NCBI GenBank assembly: GCA_036924285.1
Contig: JAYKYS010000001.1
Location: 729,501-793,500 of the forward strand
Length of the DNA stretch: 64,000 bases
DNA from: Asterella californica
Lineage: Eukaryota; Streptophyta; Marchantiopsida; Marchantiales; Aytoniaceae
Direction: 5' to 3'
A model generated the notes under the pieces. The model saw only the letters and a list, made by a program, of their open reading frames with translations, had not been told where the DNA came from and searched no databases. Of the stretch, positions 23,083-35,300 are shown piece by piece. Numbering within the stretch: the first letter of the stretch is position 1; each line of letters begins with the position of its first letter. The translations under genes and the position numbers were made by a program.

Positions 23083-25336
23083 ACTTCACTCCACAACTTC
23101 AATGTTTTCACCACATTAACCACCCTAAAACCCCCTTCTCAATTCTGGCCTCTTCCCGTCTTACCACCCTGTCCTTCCGTTCTCCTTTGGCACTCAACTC
23201 TATCGACCTGTTCTTCCAACTAGCCGCTACATTACCCACTCTTTACGACAAGCAGAATTTCGCAGCTGCAAGATTGGTGATACAGTGAAGCCCGAAGGCA
23301 TCGTATGGCCGTCTCTTTCTCCTCTGTCACTCCGATTTATATACCATAAATTTTCATAACTCCATCTCTCCACCAATATCATCCAACAGCTGACGCTGCT
23401 GCTCCAACGACCAATACGTGCACTAGCAGCACATCTATCTCACACTCAGAATCTCACTCTACTAAATCAACCCCTCCGTCGGCCACCTTTAGCTCGAAAC
23501 TCTTACAAGTGATAGACGACGTACTACCCCGCTTTCAAAGCGTAGCGCTGAAGTGGAGCACCTGCATGGACTACTTGAAACTCAAAAAGAAAGCGAGAGA
23601 AAGATCAGAAAGATTTGAAAATTTCATGCGCCAAAACTCCAATCTCGTACCCTCCACAACGATTTTACTCCCTTGATGATGACAGGAACGCTCGAAGAGA
23701 AGGAGAAGGGTGTCTCGAGTTCGTGGAGCGCGGGCGGGAGATTGAAACATGTTGAGCGGAAAGGGAGCGAAAAGGACTGATACTCCTGGGCGAACTTTAC
23801 AGGTTTCCGGATGCACTACTCTATGACGTGTCTACCGTGAGTCGCGCACAGTGGCAAGCGGGACCCACGAACCACGTCCAGAGTGAGTTGCCGAACCCAC
23901 ACCCGCGCGACGAAACCTGAACGTTCGGACTCCGGACCTGCAAGATGCATCGACCATGCCTCTTACCTTACGGTATTGCATTAACGGGGTAGGTAGAGCG
24001 GTACTGCGTCCCTCCACTTGTACTCGCCAGGCATGATTTCTGGAAGATGTTTATACTGCACGCTTGACTCTGAGAAAGGACTCTGCAGCCTCTACAGCAA
24101 ACCTGGAGCGTCAGGAGCAAGTCACCAAGGCCGGAACAGCCGAATATTAACCGTCCGATCACGCAGTATTTGACGCGCGAAGGAGGCAGACGACCAGTTA
24201 TATCGGTTCAGAGTTGACACTGGACTTCAGGAATTGACACGAACCGGTTCCGAAGTAGAACCACCGGCTGGTGAGCGAGCCACAGTCACACGAGTTTGAA
24301 GACGTACTTTGTTCGTTGAGGAGCTCATGCTCTCAAGCAAGAGGAGCTCATGCTCTCAAGCAAGAGGAGCTCTTTCATAGAAACAAAAATGTCTTGGGGA
24401 CGTGGCATGCTGGGTTCTGTTCCGCTGTAGTTTATTGTCGATCATAGGGACTGCAAAGCAGATTCGGTTTCCGAGTTTCTTCTTATGGGTATGGTACGTA
24501 GTTTCCTGTTTGGGACTGGCGAGCTCAAGATTGTGTGAAGGGACGCCAATATTCGAAGTTTTCTGACCCGCAGTTTCTTGATTAGAAAACTTACAGGATA
24601 TAATACCTGTAAGTTTGTACCCTAATAATAATAATAGAAGGGCATAGGCTCGACAGGATAAACTGCGGGGTAGAAGGTTTAAGGGCATGGCGCAGTTTGG
24701 ATGTTTGCCTTTCATGGTCTTGGAAGTCAATTGCTGTGCAAATCGTCAGTGTTGTGTACAACTTGAATTTGAGTGCCCGACTGTTATCGAAAGGAGTATT
24801 TACAGGAGGCTGGAAATACAGAATGTCTGAGTGGATTGATTACCAGCCGGGAACTCAAAGCAGAGATGCTGGTTGGAGCTGTCTAGGTATCAATTCTGAA
24901 AGTTCGGTTCGAGCTAGCGCGTTGCAGGGTTGATGTCGTGCATCACCGAATATCGCCTTCAAGATGCTGAACTTTTGATACTTAATTTTGGATAGTTGTT
25001 GTGAAGATAGTTCGTAAATCCAATTACTTTAGCTGGGGCGCCTTACTCCAGTCTGTCCTGTCGTTGGAGTTCATGCAGAAGAAGTTTCCGTGTTGGGATA
25101 TCGGGGGGGAATGGAGGATTCCCAGGACAGGGATGTTGACACCAACGTGGCTGATTAGTATCTACCAGTGCTTGGCTTGCAGTCCATGCATCTCCTGAAA
25201 TTATCATTTGCCCAACTTGTTCTCTCGGATCAAATGCTGACCCAGTCGAAAGCGCTGTTTGAGTTATCACGGTGCATTGTACAGTATCGAAGAGTTCGTC
25301 TGTGAGAAGCTGCTACAGATCTGAACTCTAGAAAAC
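23083..25336. other. Divergent intergenic region (SUN and JmjC promoters)
   Basis: This region holds the 5' flanks of two divergently transcribed genes. It contains pyrimidine-rich sequence upstream of SUN (23,290-23,570), a tandem repeat at 24,318-24,372, and several short ORFs without recognisable motifs. No TATA box or named element can be assigned with confidence. Confidence 0.45.
24318..24372. repeat. 23-bp tandem repeat, 2.4 copies
   Basis: The unit GAGGAGCTCATGCTCTCAAG plus CAA occurs at 24318-24340 and 24341-24363, with a 9-bp partial third copy. It contains the palindromic core GAGCTC. It lies about 1.0 kb upstream of the JmjC start codon and 1.2 kb from the SUN start. Confidence 0.9.
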
Positions 25337-28300
25337 ATGGAAACGACTTCTGCAACGCAAGGCAGGCTTCCGTCTACACTGAAGCTGGTTCCTGCCGCCA
25401 AGTATTTTAGTGAGAATCCGTTTTCTTTATCCACCTTACGATCAGTTTCGAGAGGTCTCTCTAATTTGAGAGAATCAGACACAGCAGCAGAGCAGTACGT
25501 CAGTCAGGGCATTCTTGATGTTCTTCCATCTGTTTTGAGGCAGTCGTAAGGATCTCTACCCCAGCTGTAAAATCAAACGCAAAGTAATAATTTGTCAATC
25601 TGTTTACATGTTTACATCATGTTTCCCAACCTTGTTCTAAGTTAAGATTCTTAGTTCCTAAGGTTTTACTTGCCTAAGGTTTTACTTTTAGGCAGTATCA
25701 ACATCTCGAGATTTTAGGATCTCTGGCAGACGATGGATGCCAAAGGATGAATGTCTGGTTGCTTCTCAGTCCTGCAGCATATAATCATACGTTCTTGGTA
25801 TCTGTTCTTTCAGATTTTGTTGTTATCATGCTTTTAGAGAAAACAGGAACAGCTGTGTTACCTGGACCGAGAGGCATAAAGGTCACAGTGGACAAGTTTG
25901 TCTGCTTAGTTTTGTTTTGGAGGTAAGTTGAGATCAACTCATGTGTGACAGGCTCTTTGAATGTTTGGAATGTGTTCCTACAGGTCTAAGAAGGCTGTAA
26001 TCCTTGGGCTTGAGGTTTTGGGAGGATTATCTTTGAGTTCTCAAAGTGTTCATCACCTGGTTTTGACTAAGAAGGAGATAATTTATGCTCTCGTCGAGAA
26101 GTTCACAAGTTCTGATATAAAGCTTCTTACGGCTGCTTGTCATGCGCTCGAAGATGTTCTAATCACACCTGAGAGTCTGGAGCTAGTGAAAGAGTCCCTC
26201 TTAGTGGAAAACCTTTTGTGAGTATTTTCTGGAGGTCCTATGTTACTCCACTTCTTATGTTGGCCTGTGTTGTGCTATTTTATGTCGTTTCCAAATTACG
26301 ATCCAACGAACTTGGTATAGTGACATTTGTTGGCCTGTTCTTGCTTTATGTCTTATGCTAAGACAGTGTGGCAGACGTATGGTATGTTTGCTTGCAGATC
26401 TTTCTTGTAAAGCTCATGCTGGTTTGCGTATTGATGGAGATAATTTGTTCCATGAGTCTGCCCACGACAGACGTCAAGTTCTTCTGGTTTCGGAAAGAAA
26501 GAAGACACTTAACTGTCAACACGGGGATGATGATTCGGAAGGGGTTTTTTGCAGTGAGGTCCATATGCATGTCCATACTGGTGTTAGAATTATTGGTAAC
26601 CTGCTCCCGTACCAAAACCTCAAGAATGTTCCTAAATCTGTATACTTGAAAGCTTTAAATATCCTTCAGCAACACTGGTTATTTCTGCTAGAAGAGGATC
26701 AAGGACACTACGAAGGGGTGGATCCATCTACATGGAACTGGTACAAGAAACCGAAGTCGAGGCGTGAAGTAGCAAAGTGTCTGATGATTCTAGGTATGCA
26801 GTATGACTGCTTCTCATTTAATAATGAAGAGAAGTCGCCTGGGATCGCTGAGGTGAGCTCTCTGGATTTTAGAGAAAGGTTCTGGGAACGATGCCCCGTG
26901 CTTGTTACCAAATCTATGCCTCCGTGCCTCGTTTCTTTTGCTAAGAGTTATAACACTTTAGAGAATCTGTTGAACAACCTTCTTTCCCGATTTACGTCTT
27001 GTCCTTCTGCTTCTGCTGATCAGCTGGACTCCTCCATGTACTTTCATGATCTCGAGTGTTCTCTAGGAGATCCTTTAATTTACGGGCGGGATATCAGGAT
27101 AGTGAAAACTGTGAACGATATAGTTGGAAAGAAAAGCAATGAATCAGAAGTGCATTTCCTCCCAGCAGAGCCAGAATCTAGTGGGACTCACTTCGTACAT
27201 CCCAAAGCGATGGTAAAGGCAGTTGTGATGGGATTCAGTTTGGCCATCAAAGGCTTGGAGTTACGATGCCCTGACATTGCAACACTGGCCAACGCCATAG
27301 CGAAACAATTTGGTCAAGCAAGTGTGGGAGTTAACTTATATGTCACCCCGTCCAACGCACAAGGCCTCGCTGTGCACTTTGATGATCACTGCGTTTTGGT
27401 CTGCCAGTTACAAGGTCACAAGTCTTGGAGAATTTTTCCGCCTGTGCAGCTTCTCCCAAGACTTTATGACTCTGGATACTTAGATGAGGAAGCGCTGAAA
27501 GACTGTATAGAGGAAAAAGTTACTCTGCAAGAAGGACATGTGCTTTATATACCAAGAGGTTATCCTCACAAGGCATTCTGTGAGATCAAGCCTGAGGAGA
27601 AATCAGATGGAGAAGATTTACGCTCGGTGGAGAAGACAGGTCCTTATTTTGGACCTAGTGAAACGTTACAGTCGGATTTAGCTGTGCTCAGTACTTCTGC
27701 GGATCCTTTCTTTGGGAGAAATAAGAAACAAAAGATTGTGCCGAGCTGCTCGGATTCAAGTGGAGGTGAAGTTGAGACTTCAGGTCCTGCTGCCGACGAC
27801 CGTTTTTCAGTTCATTTGACTTTTGGCGTGGAGGTGGAGCCACCATTCGAGTGAGTAAATTTGTGTTTAGCCAATAGATACTATCGAGATTTAAGCTGCT
27901 CTTTACTCTCTACTTATTAGCCCGGAATGGAGGTTTTTTAGTTTTGGGAATGCTTACACTGAGTCAGTTGTAAGCTTGGTAAGGAGTTGGCTTCGTGCAC
28001 AGAGTCTCCGTCTCCTGACCCTGGGCGTTTGCAAGACTTTTGCAGCGTTTGTTCTGTGAAACCACTTAAGTGGCACCTCTACAGCACCTGGCTACTTCGG
28101 GGCGATATTTCCATTCAGTTCAACGTTATACTAAAAAACTCGTGACGTTGATGGTTTATCATATATGAAGCGCCTGACTTTCGTAATACTTGGATTCACA
28201 AGTCGAAAGGGTTGGCATTGCAGATGGGAAGGACTGGTGCATATTGCTCTCAGGCTTTGGTTCCATGAAAGGTGGCGAAATGTACCGGTAGCAGACTCTG

Positions 28301-28956
28301 ATACTGGTAAGGAAGAATTGTGTGAGGCACTGCTGCACGTGTCGATCAGAAATCTTGGTGATATGAACATACGCTTCAGAAAAGCATGCATGATAGCAGC
28401 CGAAGCTCCCCCTTGCTTGTGTCCTGGGAAACTTGGAGGCAGCAGCCGGAAAGAAAACGGTGGTGACGAGGATGGTGACGAGAACGGAGTTTCAACGTGC
28501 GGTGCTCTCGACCCTCCAGGTTGCGAGTCATGTAGTGAGTCGTCTTTGGAATACTTTCAAGGTTTAATTGCCACAGTCAATGAGAAGTGCAGTTTTTCCG
28601 AAGCTCTAAAAATTGCTAGAAGTTACCTCAACAACGGGACAGGCGAAGTTGATATTATATGTATGGAATGGCTGAGACATGTCTCCAACACTGATGAGCG
28701 CTTCAAAGATTTAGGAACCTCAGATCCTATACGTCTCTTGCAGCAGTCCAATCTAGAAAAGTTAGCATGTGAGAAAACGTTCACCAGCATGAAGGCTGAG
28801 TTTGGACAAGCATTGATGTTTCACGACGCCTCTAAAGTATTTAGGCTAATATTGGACCAGTATAGCAGCACGCGGAAGAAGATTAGGAACGGGATGCTGG
28901 CCCTGCATGGTGGCCTGAGTGCTGAAGTGTACTATATAACTGAAGGAAGCTATTAG
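25337..28956 (+). CDS. JmjC ribosomal oxygenase (NO66/MINA53 family), 5 exons
   Basis: The exons I infer are 25337-25545, 25692-25922, 25984-26217, 26375-27850 and 28224-28956. They total 2,883 nt in one frame, for 960 residues. Exons 1-3 encode a helical, ARM-like N-terminus, as I recall from plant homologues. Exon 4 holds the JmjC/cupin_4 core. The iron ligands are visible as His559 and Asp561 (VHFDDHC) and His623 (IPRGYPHKAF), with 64 residues between the two histidines as usual for the family. LVCQLQGHKSWRIF and FSVHLTFGVE complete the barrel. Exons 4 and 5 join as PPFE|WEGLVHIAL. The C-terminus is the helical/winged-helix part, with an acidic, Cys-containing insert near 28,450-28,540. 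Family members use Fe(II), O2 and 2-oxoglutarate to hydroxylate histidines of ribosomal proteins, and some are reported as histone demethylases. Exact specificity here is inference. No disruption is seen. Introns are 146, 61, 157 and 373 nt. Confidence 0.93.
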
Positions 28957-31900
28957 GTGGATACTCGAGTCCTCAGCTTGTGATCTGCGAAGAGTCTAAT
29001 TCGAGAACTGTCTTGACTTATGGAGCCATGTTTACTGTTGCAAGTTGCATCATGTTTAAGGTCTTGTTTACAGGTCCAAATGAGTCTATCACTTCAACCG
29101 AAAGTGCAGACCGGTGTCATCAAGGCTAGGTTACGATTATTCGCTTCTTGGATATGAGGCGAAGAACAGAGGAAGCAGGATGTTCACCTCCGCGTAGTCA
29201 GAACGTTGACTAGATCTGCTTGACTGGAAGTTCACATTTTGCATTGTAGCGTAATCTGTACTTCTCAGATAGCTTTAGTCCATATGCTTCTTTTCTGCAT
29301 ACCCTCCATCACCCTGGTCGGCTCCATTAAGTTCAGTAAATCCGGTTCTGTGCATCAAACCCGGCATGCTTCATACTTCTTGTTACTCCTGAATCATTTA
29401 CCTTTTCTTCGTATACACCATTCTAAGGTAAACATCTCTGGCGAGAAGTACATTTGGTTCAACGTCTGTTGCATAGCAACGAAGAATACTACGTTTACTT
29501 GCTATATGTAGTCACCCAGCTATTTGCAAACGTGTGAGATCATTTCGAACCAGTATGTTCCTGATGCTGGATTTCTATGTTCAGATTTCATGGCTGTCCG
29601 TGGGCTTCGTTCATCTCTTTCGTCGGAGTGTTGATTCTCAACTCTTGTATGATCTTGTATAAGTTACACATGGCATCAACAAATTTGTACACTATAAGAT
29701 ACAAGCATGCAAATCGTTCAGTGGTACTAGACATGTTAAATGTTGCTTACCTCATTTGTTCCGCTGTACTCGTTTGGCCAGGTTCTAATGTTCTATTATT
29801 TTTGTAGTCGATGGACAAATCTTCAATAATCCAATTAAGAGACCTATGCATCCAAATTTGAGTGTATCTATTTCAGAGAAGAGAAAATAAGACAACATGA
29901 CAGTGGGACGAAAATGAGTCAGCGAGGAACTTCGAGGAACCATCTCAAATAAGAGAAAAAGTGGGATAAAAGACAGCGGACAAAAACAAATCAGCGAGGA
30001 ACTTCAAGTAAACGCTTTGAGTAATCTTCTTTTTGCAAGGAAACTATAATTGTCTCAAGGCAAGGGGGTTTTCTGCAGGGGAATTGTATAGTCCCAAATC
30101 TTATTTTAGACCAGAATTTATTTCAAAAAGTTTTTTTCTTTTCCACATATTAGGAATACTCTGTATCGATCGGACTAATCCTTTTTCTTGTAAAGAATGC
30201 ATGTCTCCAGTTTGGTTGACATTTCGCCGAGAAGAACCATCATAAATCTGTAAACGAAAGTAAGACTGAAATGTCTGGTTTACACCAGAAAGATGCAGTG
30301 CGACTATCGGGACACCAATTCGGCGGGATCTATTTCTCTCGTTCTCTCGCCTACCGTCGTCTCGTTCGTTCACTCGCTACTTTCTCCTTTCGCCTGTCGC
30401 TACAGTGCCATTGGCACGTTGCTCGTGGTCAGGCATCTTCGCTGGGCCCTGCTGTGTGGGCAAAGGTTCGAGGAGCTTTCTAGCCAAAAACGGCATTTCT
30501 CCGGAAAGTAATCGCCATCCTGAGCTTTGCCATCCGTAACCTTCCGGGAAAACCTAAAATTATCGTAACCCTGAAGTTTTCCGGAGAATATTTTACAGGG
30601 CTACGCATTCTCTGGTAGTTTTCTTTTTCCACGTGAACGTTTTTGCATTTTGTATCTGATATTTCCACTCTTTGAATCTGGAAACATGAGAAGGAGGGTA
30701 AAAGAATATTCCCCATTTTTCATTCAGCCACTACTTTCTTTTCGCTTGTTTCCATGTAAATAACGTGCACACAAACTCTGTAACTGTGTAAGACATATGC
30801 AATGCTGGAGAGCGACCTCGTTGCTTATGAGCGAACGAGTGATTCAGTCTCATTAGTACTCAACGGCTATGATCTATCTGGAAAGAATACTTTCATTCTA
30901 AAGGTTCTACGTGTAAGTCCCATCATTAACTAGATACTGTTTTGATGAACCATTGAATTATACTGGAGTTTTGATTTTCCGGTGTGTAATATTTTAGGAG
31001 TGATAGACGACCTTAGAGCTACTGATAGCAGGGTTTAGCCCCTGAGGCGTTGGTTGCTTGACCCTTTGGGTCCTTCTTTTCCTTTGTAAGGCTTGATAAG
31101 ATCTTTCTATCCGTTGACTATTCATTACATCGCGTGTTCCAACTAGAGATTGCTAAACTAATCACAATCATCCAGGTTAGGTTACACATCTGATCTTTAA
31201 TAACATAATGTGATATTTTCCAAGTGTTCATTTTGAGAATCCGACATCGGCAATTTTCTCTCCGGAAACCTCTGGAATTGGATCGACAATTTTCTACATA
31301 TTATATGTTAGCTCGGTATCTTTTCCAATTTCTTCTTGCACAAGTGGTGTCCATTTCAGTTGTTTTATTTCTCATTCAGAAATCACCATTTTGAACCGGA
31401 AATGACACCACTCCTCAAACATTAGTCCGCCTATTCATACAATGGAGGAGCATGTATATTTTCACCTCTTGCATATTCAGAGCTATTATTCATGCACATT
31501 AATTAAAGCTTTTATTTATTCGTCTGGAGAGTTTTTCTTATAATAAAAAGGGTTCAGTTTAAACTCTTAGCGCTTATCGTTTTTCGTTTTCCCACAGATC
31601 ATGTAGAACGATTTAAATTTAGTACATTAACTTTAGTCATCCTATTTAGATTTGGATTTTGTGCAGTGGTGCAAAAAGTACTGCAGACAACCTCTTTTCT
31701 CCTACTGCAGAAAAAATTATTTTTTAGATAAAATTATTGTCATCATGTATACTACCAGCTTCCTCTGCGCACTTCCTGCACTATCCTTGTCAAGAATTTC
31801 TGTCTCCGAAATGCCAACTCGTCCTTTACGGACCATTCTGCAAACCACCGTTCGTATGCATATTCTGTTTCTTCTCGTCCGTTGACATAGACCTCTCGCT

Positions 31901-32164
31901 GGACTGTGATGGATGAGTTTTTCTTCTATGGATTCTTTCGTTGTTTTCCAACCTCTTTTCTGGTGACATTGGCTGTGTTTCTTCTTGGTTTGGACTTGTG
32001 GTTGTTTGTTCGCTCTGTACTCTCCTGCTTTGTTTAATATCTTTTCGTCGTCGGACATGTTGCTGCAACATGGTATGTTTGGATTGTTTTCTCTCTTCTC
32101 GTGTGTCAGCAAAGATCTCTCGATGGACATGATCAGTGCGGACATCTTGTGCCGATTCTCGCAT

Positions 32165-32280
32165 TATTTCTGAAACCTGTTTTCTAGTAACTATGATTAC
32201 ATTGTTTGCTTGCGCAGACTTACCCCATTACTTTTGAAACCTGTTTTCTAGTAACTATGATTATATTTTTTGCTTGTGCA
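32165..32280. repeat. Tandem duplication, 64-bp period
   Basis: TGAAACCTGTTTTCTAGTAA followed by CTATGATTA begins at 32171 and again at 32235. Similarity continues into TTTGCTTG(C/T)GCA in both copies. The surroundings are non-coding. Confidence 0.85.
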
Positions 32281-33178
32281 TGTTGTCTTGCACCGTCATT
32301 GTAGATAGTGTCATTTAAGTGTGAATTCATCGGCGGGCTATGATGCACGTAGTGCACGTCTTTAGCTTCTCTTCAGTTATTGGTCCACAAGACGTTCTAA
32401 AGAAGATATTCAACATTCATCCGACAGATTTTGTCTTCATTTTCATTCCATTCATTTCTAGTTCTCCAATTCTTGTTGTTTCGACATGGTTTGTTTCAAT
32501 CTTTGTGATCGGTGGTCTATCGTCTCGCTTTAGCTCTCAATCGTGCTCGACGGTGAATGAACTGATGTCTTCTCATTCTTTCTCTCCTTCTCACAATCGA
32601 GGATATAGATTGATCAGAATCTCTTCTAATCCATGCTGTATCCATGCTTGAGCCCTCGACGCCTCTTGACTCCAATCTTATTTCTTCTCATGATCATAGT
32701 CTTGGTACAATAATTTCTTGCACTGCATATAGTTTCATATGAGATTCTTCTTCCGTCACACACAGTCTCAGCTTTTGAAGGATTACTAGACATAAATTTG
32801 GAAATCAAATGTGACATAATAAAACAAAATTATTGTTTTGTTTTTATTATAAAAATTATTTTGAGAAATTTATCTTATCATATACATTTATATATAGATT
32901 TATTTTTGTTAATACAGTTTATATGTCATACGTCATATTTTTATTTTTGTGTAACTTTACTATTTTAATTTGGATCAAATTTCAAGTTATCTTTACAACG
33001 AACTGAATGAAAATACTGACTTTTACATATTATTCATAATATTGATGATAAACTATTTTTATATATAAATGAAGAAGATATATTTAACTCCAAAATCAGT
33101 ATTTTTTGTCAATAATTAATATATTTTTAGTACTTTATGAAGATTTTATTACTAAACATTGATCTAATAAGATTATAT

Positions 33179-33251
33179 AAAGAGGTTAGATGAACTTGGG
33201 TCGCAAATATTATCTAAGTCTAGTGAAGTGATCCTCGAATCCCACCTCTCC
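33179..33251 (+). repeat. Second tRNA-like unit (possible SINE head)
   Basis: TTAGATGAACTTGG (33186-33199) is A-box-like. ATCCTCGAATCCC (33231-33243) is B-box-like, and the spacing resembles a tRNA gene. GTGAAGTGA just before the B box is shared with the unit near 10.0 kb. Stem pairing is poor, so it is not a working tRNA. Confidence 0.4.
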
Positions 33252-33744
33252 AACGGTAATGCTGATTTGTTATACATTTTTGATAAATTTTCTCTACATC
33301 TTTTTTCTACACCATTTGTTTGACTCCAAGTGCCATACGTTGAGGTCTACTGACACACGACTCGAATGTATAATAAGTACATATATTTGATCTAGACTTT
33401 GTCAAGAAATAACCTCTTACTAGACATTGATTTTCTCAAAGTAGCTCGAAAATACCTACTCCATCCAAACCCTATATGTATTTCAGAGTCTCAGACAATG
33501 ATAACTAGCTGGTGATGCACATCACTTCTCATAGTCATATCCTCGATACTTTGTATAGACTAACTGTCAGTACTCAAACTCATTGTCTGCATTTGGTATG
33601 TGTGCATTGTCTTGGACCCTTGCAAGTGTCGATTCTATTTCTCACTTCTCGCAATCCAGTTGCCTCGATGTTTTTCGTGAGAAAGTCATAGTCAAGAGAA
33701 CGACTCCTACTAAGAACATAAGATTCCTCGAATGTCTGTTGTAA

Positions 33745-33808
33745 TAGAGAGAGAGAGAGAGATATATATATATATATATATATATTTATTTATTTATTTA
33801 TTTATTTA
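33745..33808. repeat. Compound microsatellite (AG)n(AT)n(TTTA)n
   Basis: An AG run at about 33745-33761 passes directly into an AT run to about 33785, then into TTTA repeats to about 33808. It is a typical replication-slippage locus in AT-rich DNA. Confidence 0.97.
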
Positions 33809-33888
33809 GAGCATAGATCTCTTCTAGCTTCTTGGTGACTTCTTAGACATCCAATGTCTATTCGCTTTATATTTTTTGGAGACATGTG

Positions 33889-33998
33889 GAGTCTTGCTCC
33901 ATCTCCATTTCTAGATAATAATTTCTATATATGCAATGGAGAATAGGAATCTCCATAGGAATAAAATTCCTATGGAGAAAAATATAGTCGTTGCATCT
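33889..33998. mobile_element. MITE-like fragment with a 12-bp perfect palindrome
   Basis: CTCCATAGGAAT (33951-33962), loop AAA, ATTCCTATGGAG (33966-33977) form a perfect foldback. TGCAATGGAG lies just left of it and GTTGCATCTCT to the right, as in the TCCATTGCAT ends of the unit at 12.67 kb. It may be a rearranged member of the same family. Confidence 0.4.
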
Positions 33999-35039
33999 CT
34001 AGCTAGGTTGACACGACAACAAACTCGTTGAGTTGAGATATATGTGAAATCACTTGCGAACAAAATGTGGACAATGACAAGAAGGAACAACACCACAACA
34101 TTCACCTCAAAACATTTATGAAAAATATGATTCTAACAAGAAAGAATTCTACAAGCTACACTTGACACACTTTTGGGACTTTTGAGGTAGTGGAGAACGA
34201 AGAATAGAGTGGAGTCTCTCTATTGCTTGCTTGGGTCTTCTTTTGCCCCCCTCTGTCTACATATACATGCACTTACAAGAAACTCAATAGGGCTCCTTAT
34301 GTCAAAAAAATATGTTATGTATATCTTCTAGGGATTACTTTATGTGCATTCAGAAAAAAAGACCTCCACAACTTTAGATTCTACACGTCTACAAGTATTT
34401 CTCAGTATTTTGATGACTTATACGTCTGCTAATTATTCCTAAGTATTTGGTTGGATAAGTCACCGTAAAGAAGCAAAATAGTTATCGAACATGCCAATTA
34501 AACCTGTGCAAACAATACTTGACTGTGGAGAAGAGCTAATTTACTTTTGTACTGTAGTGCTATTGGTAACACATTAACATAATTCAACATCAAGAAGAGC
34601 TTATCAAGACATCAATCGAGGATACAGCTGAACCAGCAAGTGAACTTGCAGAGGACATGCATGAGTATATCTAGAATATATCTCTATACTTGATGCATTG
34701 CTCTGATGCACAAAAGTAAGCAAGGCGATAAAAGATGATGATAATAACTGATAATATATATAAGTACAAATGACACCAAATAACTAGTAAAAAGTATATT
34801 CAAGCAATTAACAAACAATATATACACAGACAATAGGGTGTGCATATTACTTTGGAGTGGTGTGAGTGATAGAGCTCAGACTCAAATAAAGCATGTTCAT
34901 GTGCTCTTAAGAAGAACCGCATATGAACTTCTCTGTAATGTTTGGCTTGCATTAAGTAAAGTCCTTGGCATCTTGTCACTTTTATTAACAAACAAAAAAT
35001 AGAAAGGTTTTTGGTTTTTGGCTCCTATTGGAATGGATT

Positions 35040-35300
35040 CTCATATGAGATTCGAAACATGCATATTCACCGTTTTATTCCTATCCTTTCCGACAAGGAG
35101 GGTTAGGGAATAAATTAGCCTTTTGATTAATATTATCTGTTACTCGTACATAACTAAGTTATAGTTGTGGAAGCGCATCTTCACACGTAAAGCTTATGGG
35201 TTATCCTTGGAGACTCACTGCAACTCTGGATCAAATAATAGTTAATATTTTGAGAACATTCAATTCTTATATTAGCTTATCTCTGGTTATACATAATATT
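35040..35300. repeat. Third copy of the hairpin-bearing repeat
   Basis: TTTATTCCTATCC (from 35074) faces GGGTTAGGGAATAAA (to 35114). As in the copies near 8.8 and 9.2 kb, it is followed by a GCG...CTTATGGGTTAT stretch and then TCTTATATTAGC. It is preceded by ATGCATATTC. Confidence 0.4.

Noticed and set aside
21857..23288. Plus-strand ORFs across the SUN first exon
   Set aside because: They are antisense shadows of a strong minus-strand exon with clear family motifs.
31717..32173. Overlapping ORFs on both strands (up to 142 codons)
   Set aside because: They mirror each other on opposite strands, are basic and low in complexity, and lie beside a tandem duplication. No family resemblance.
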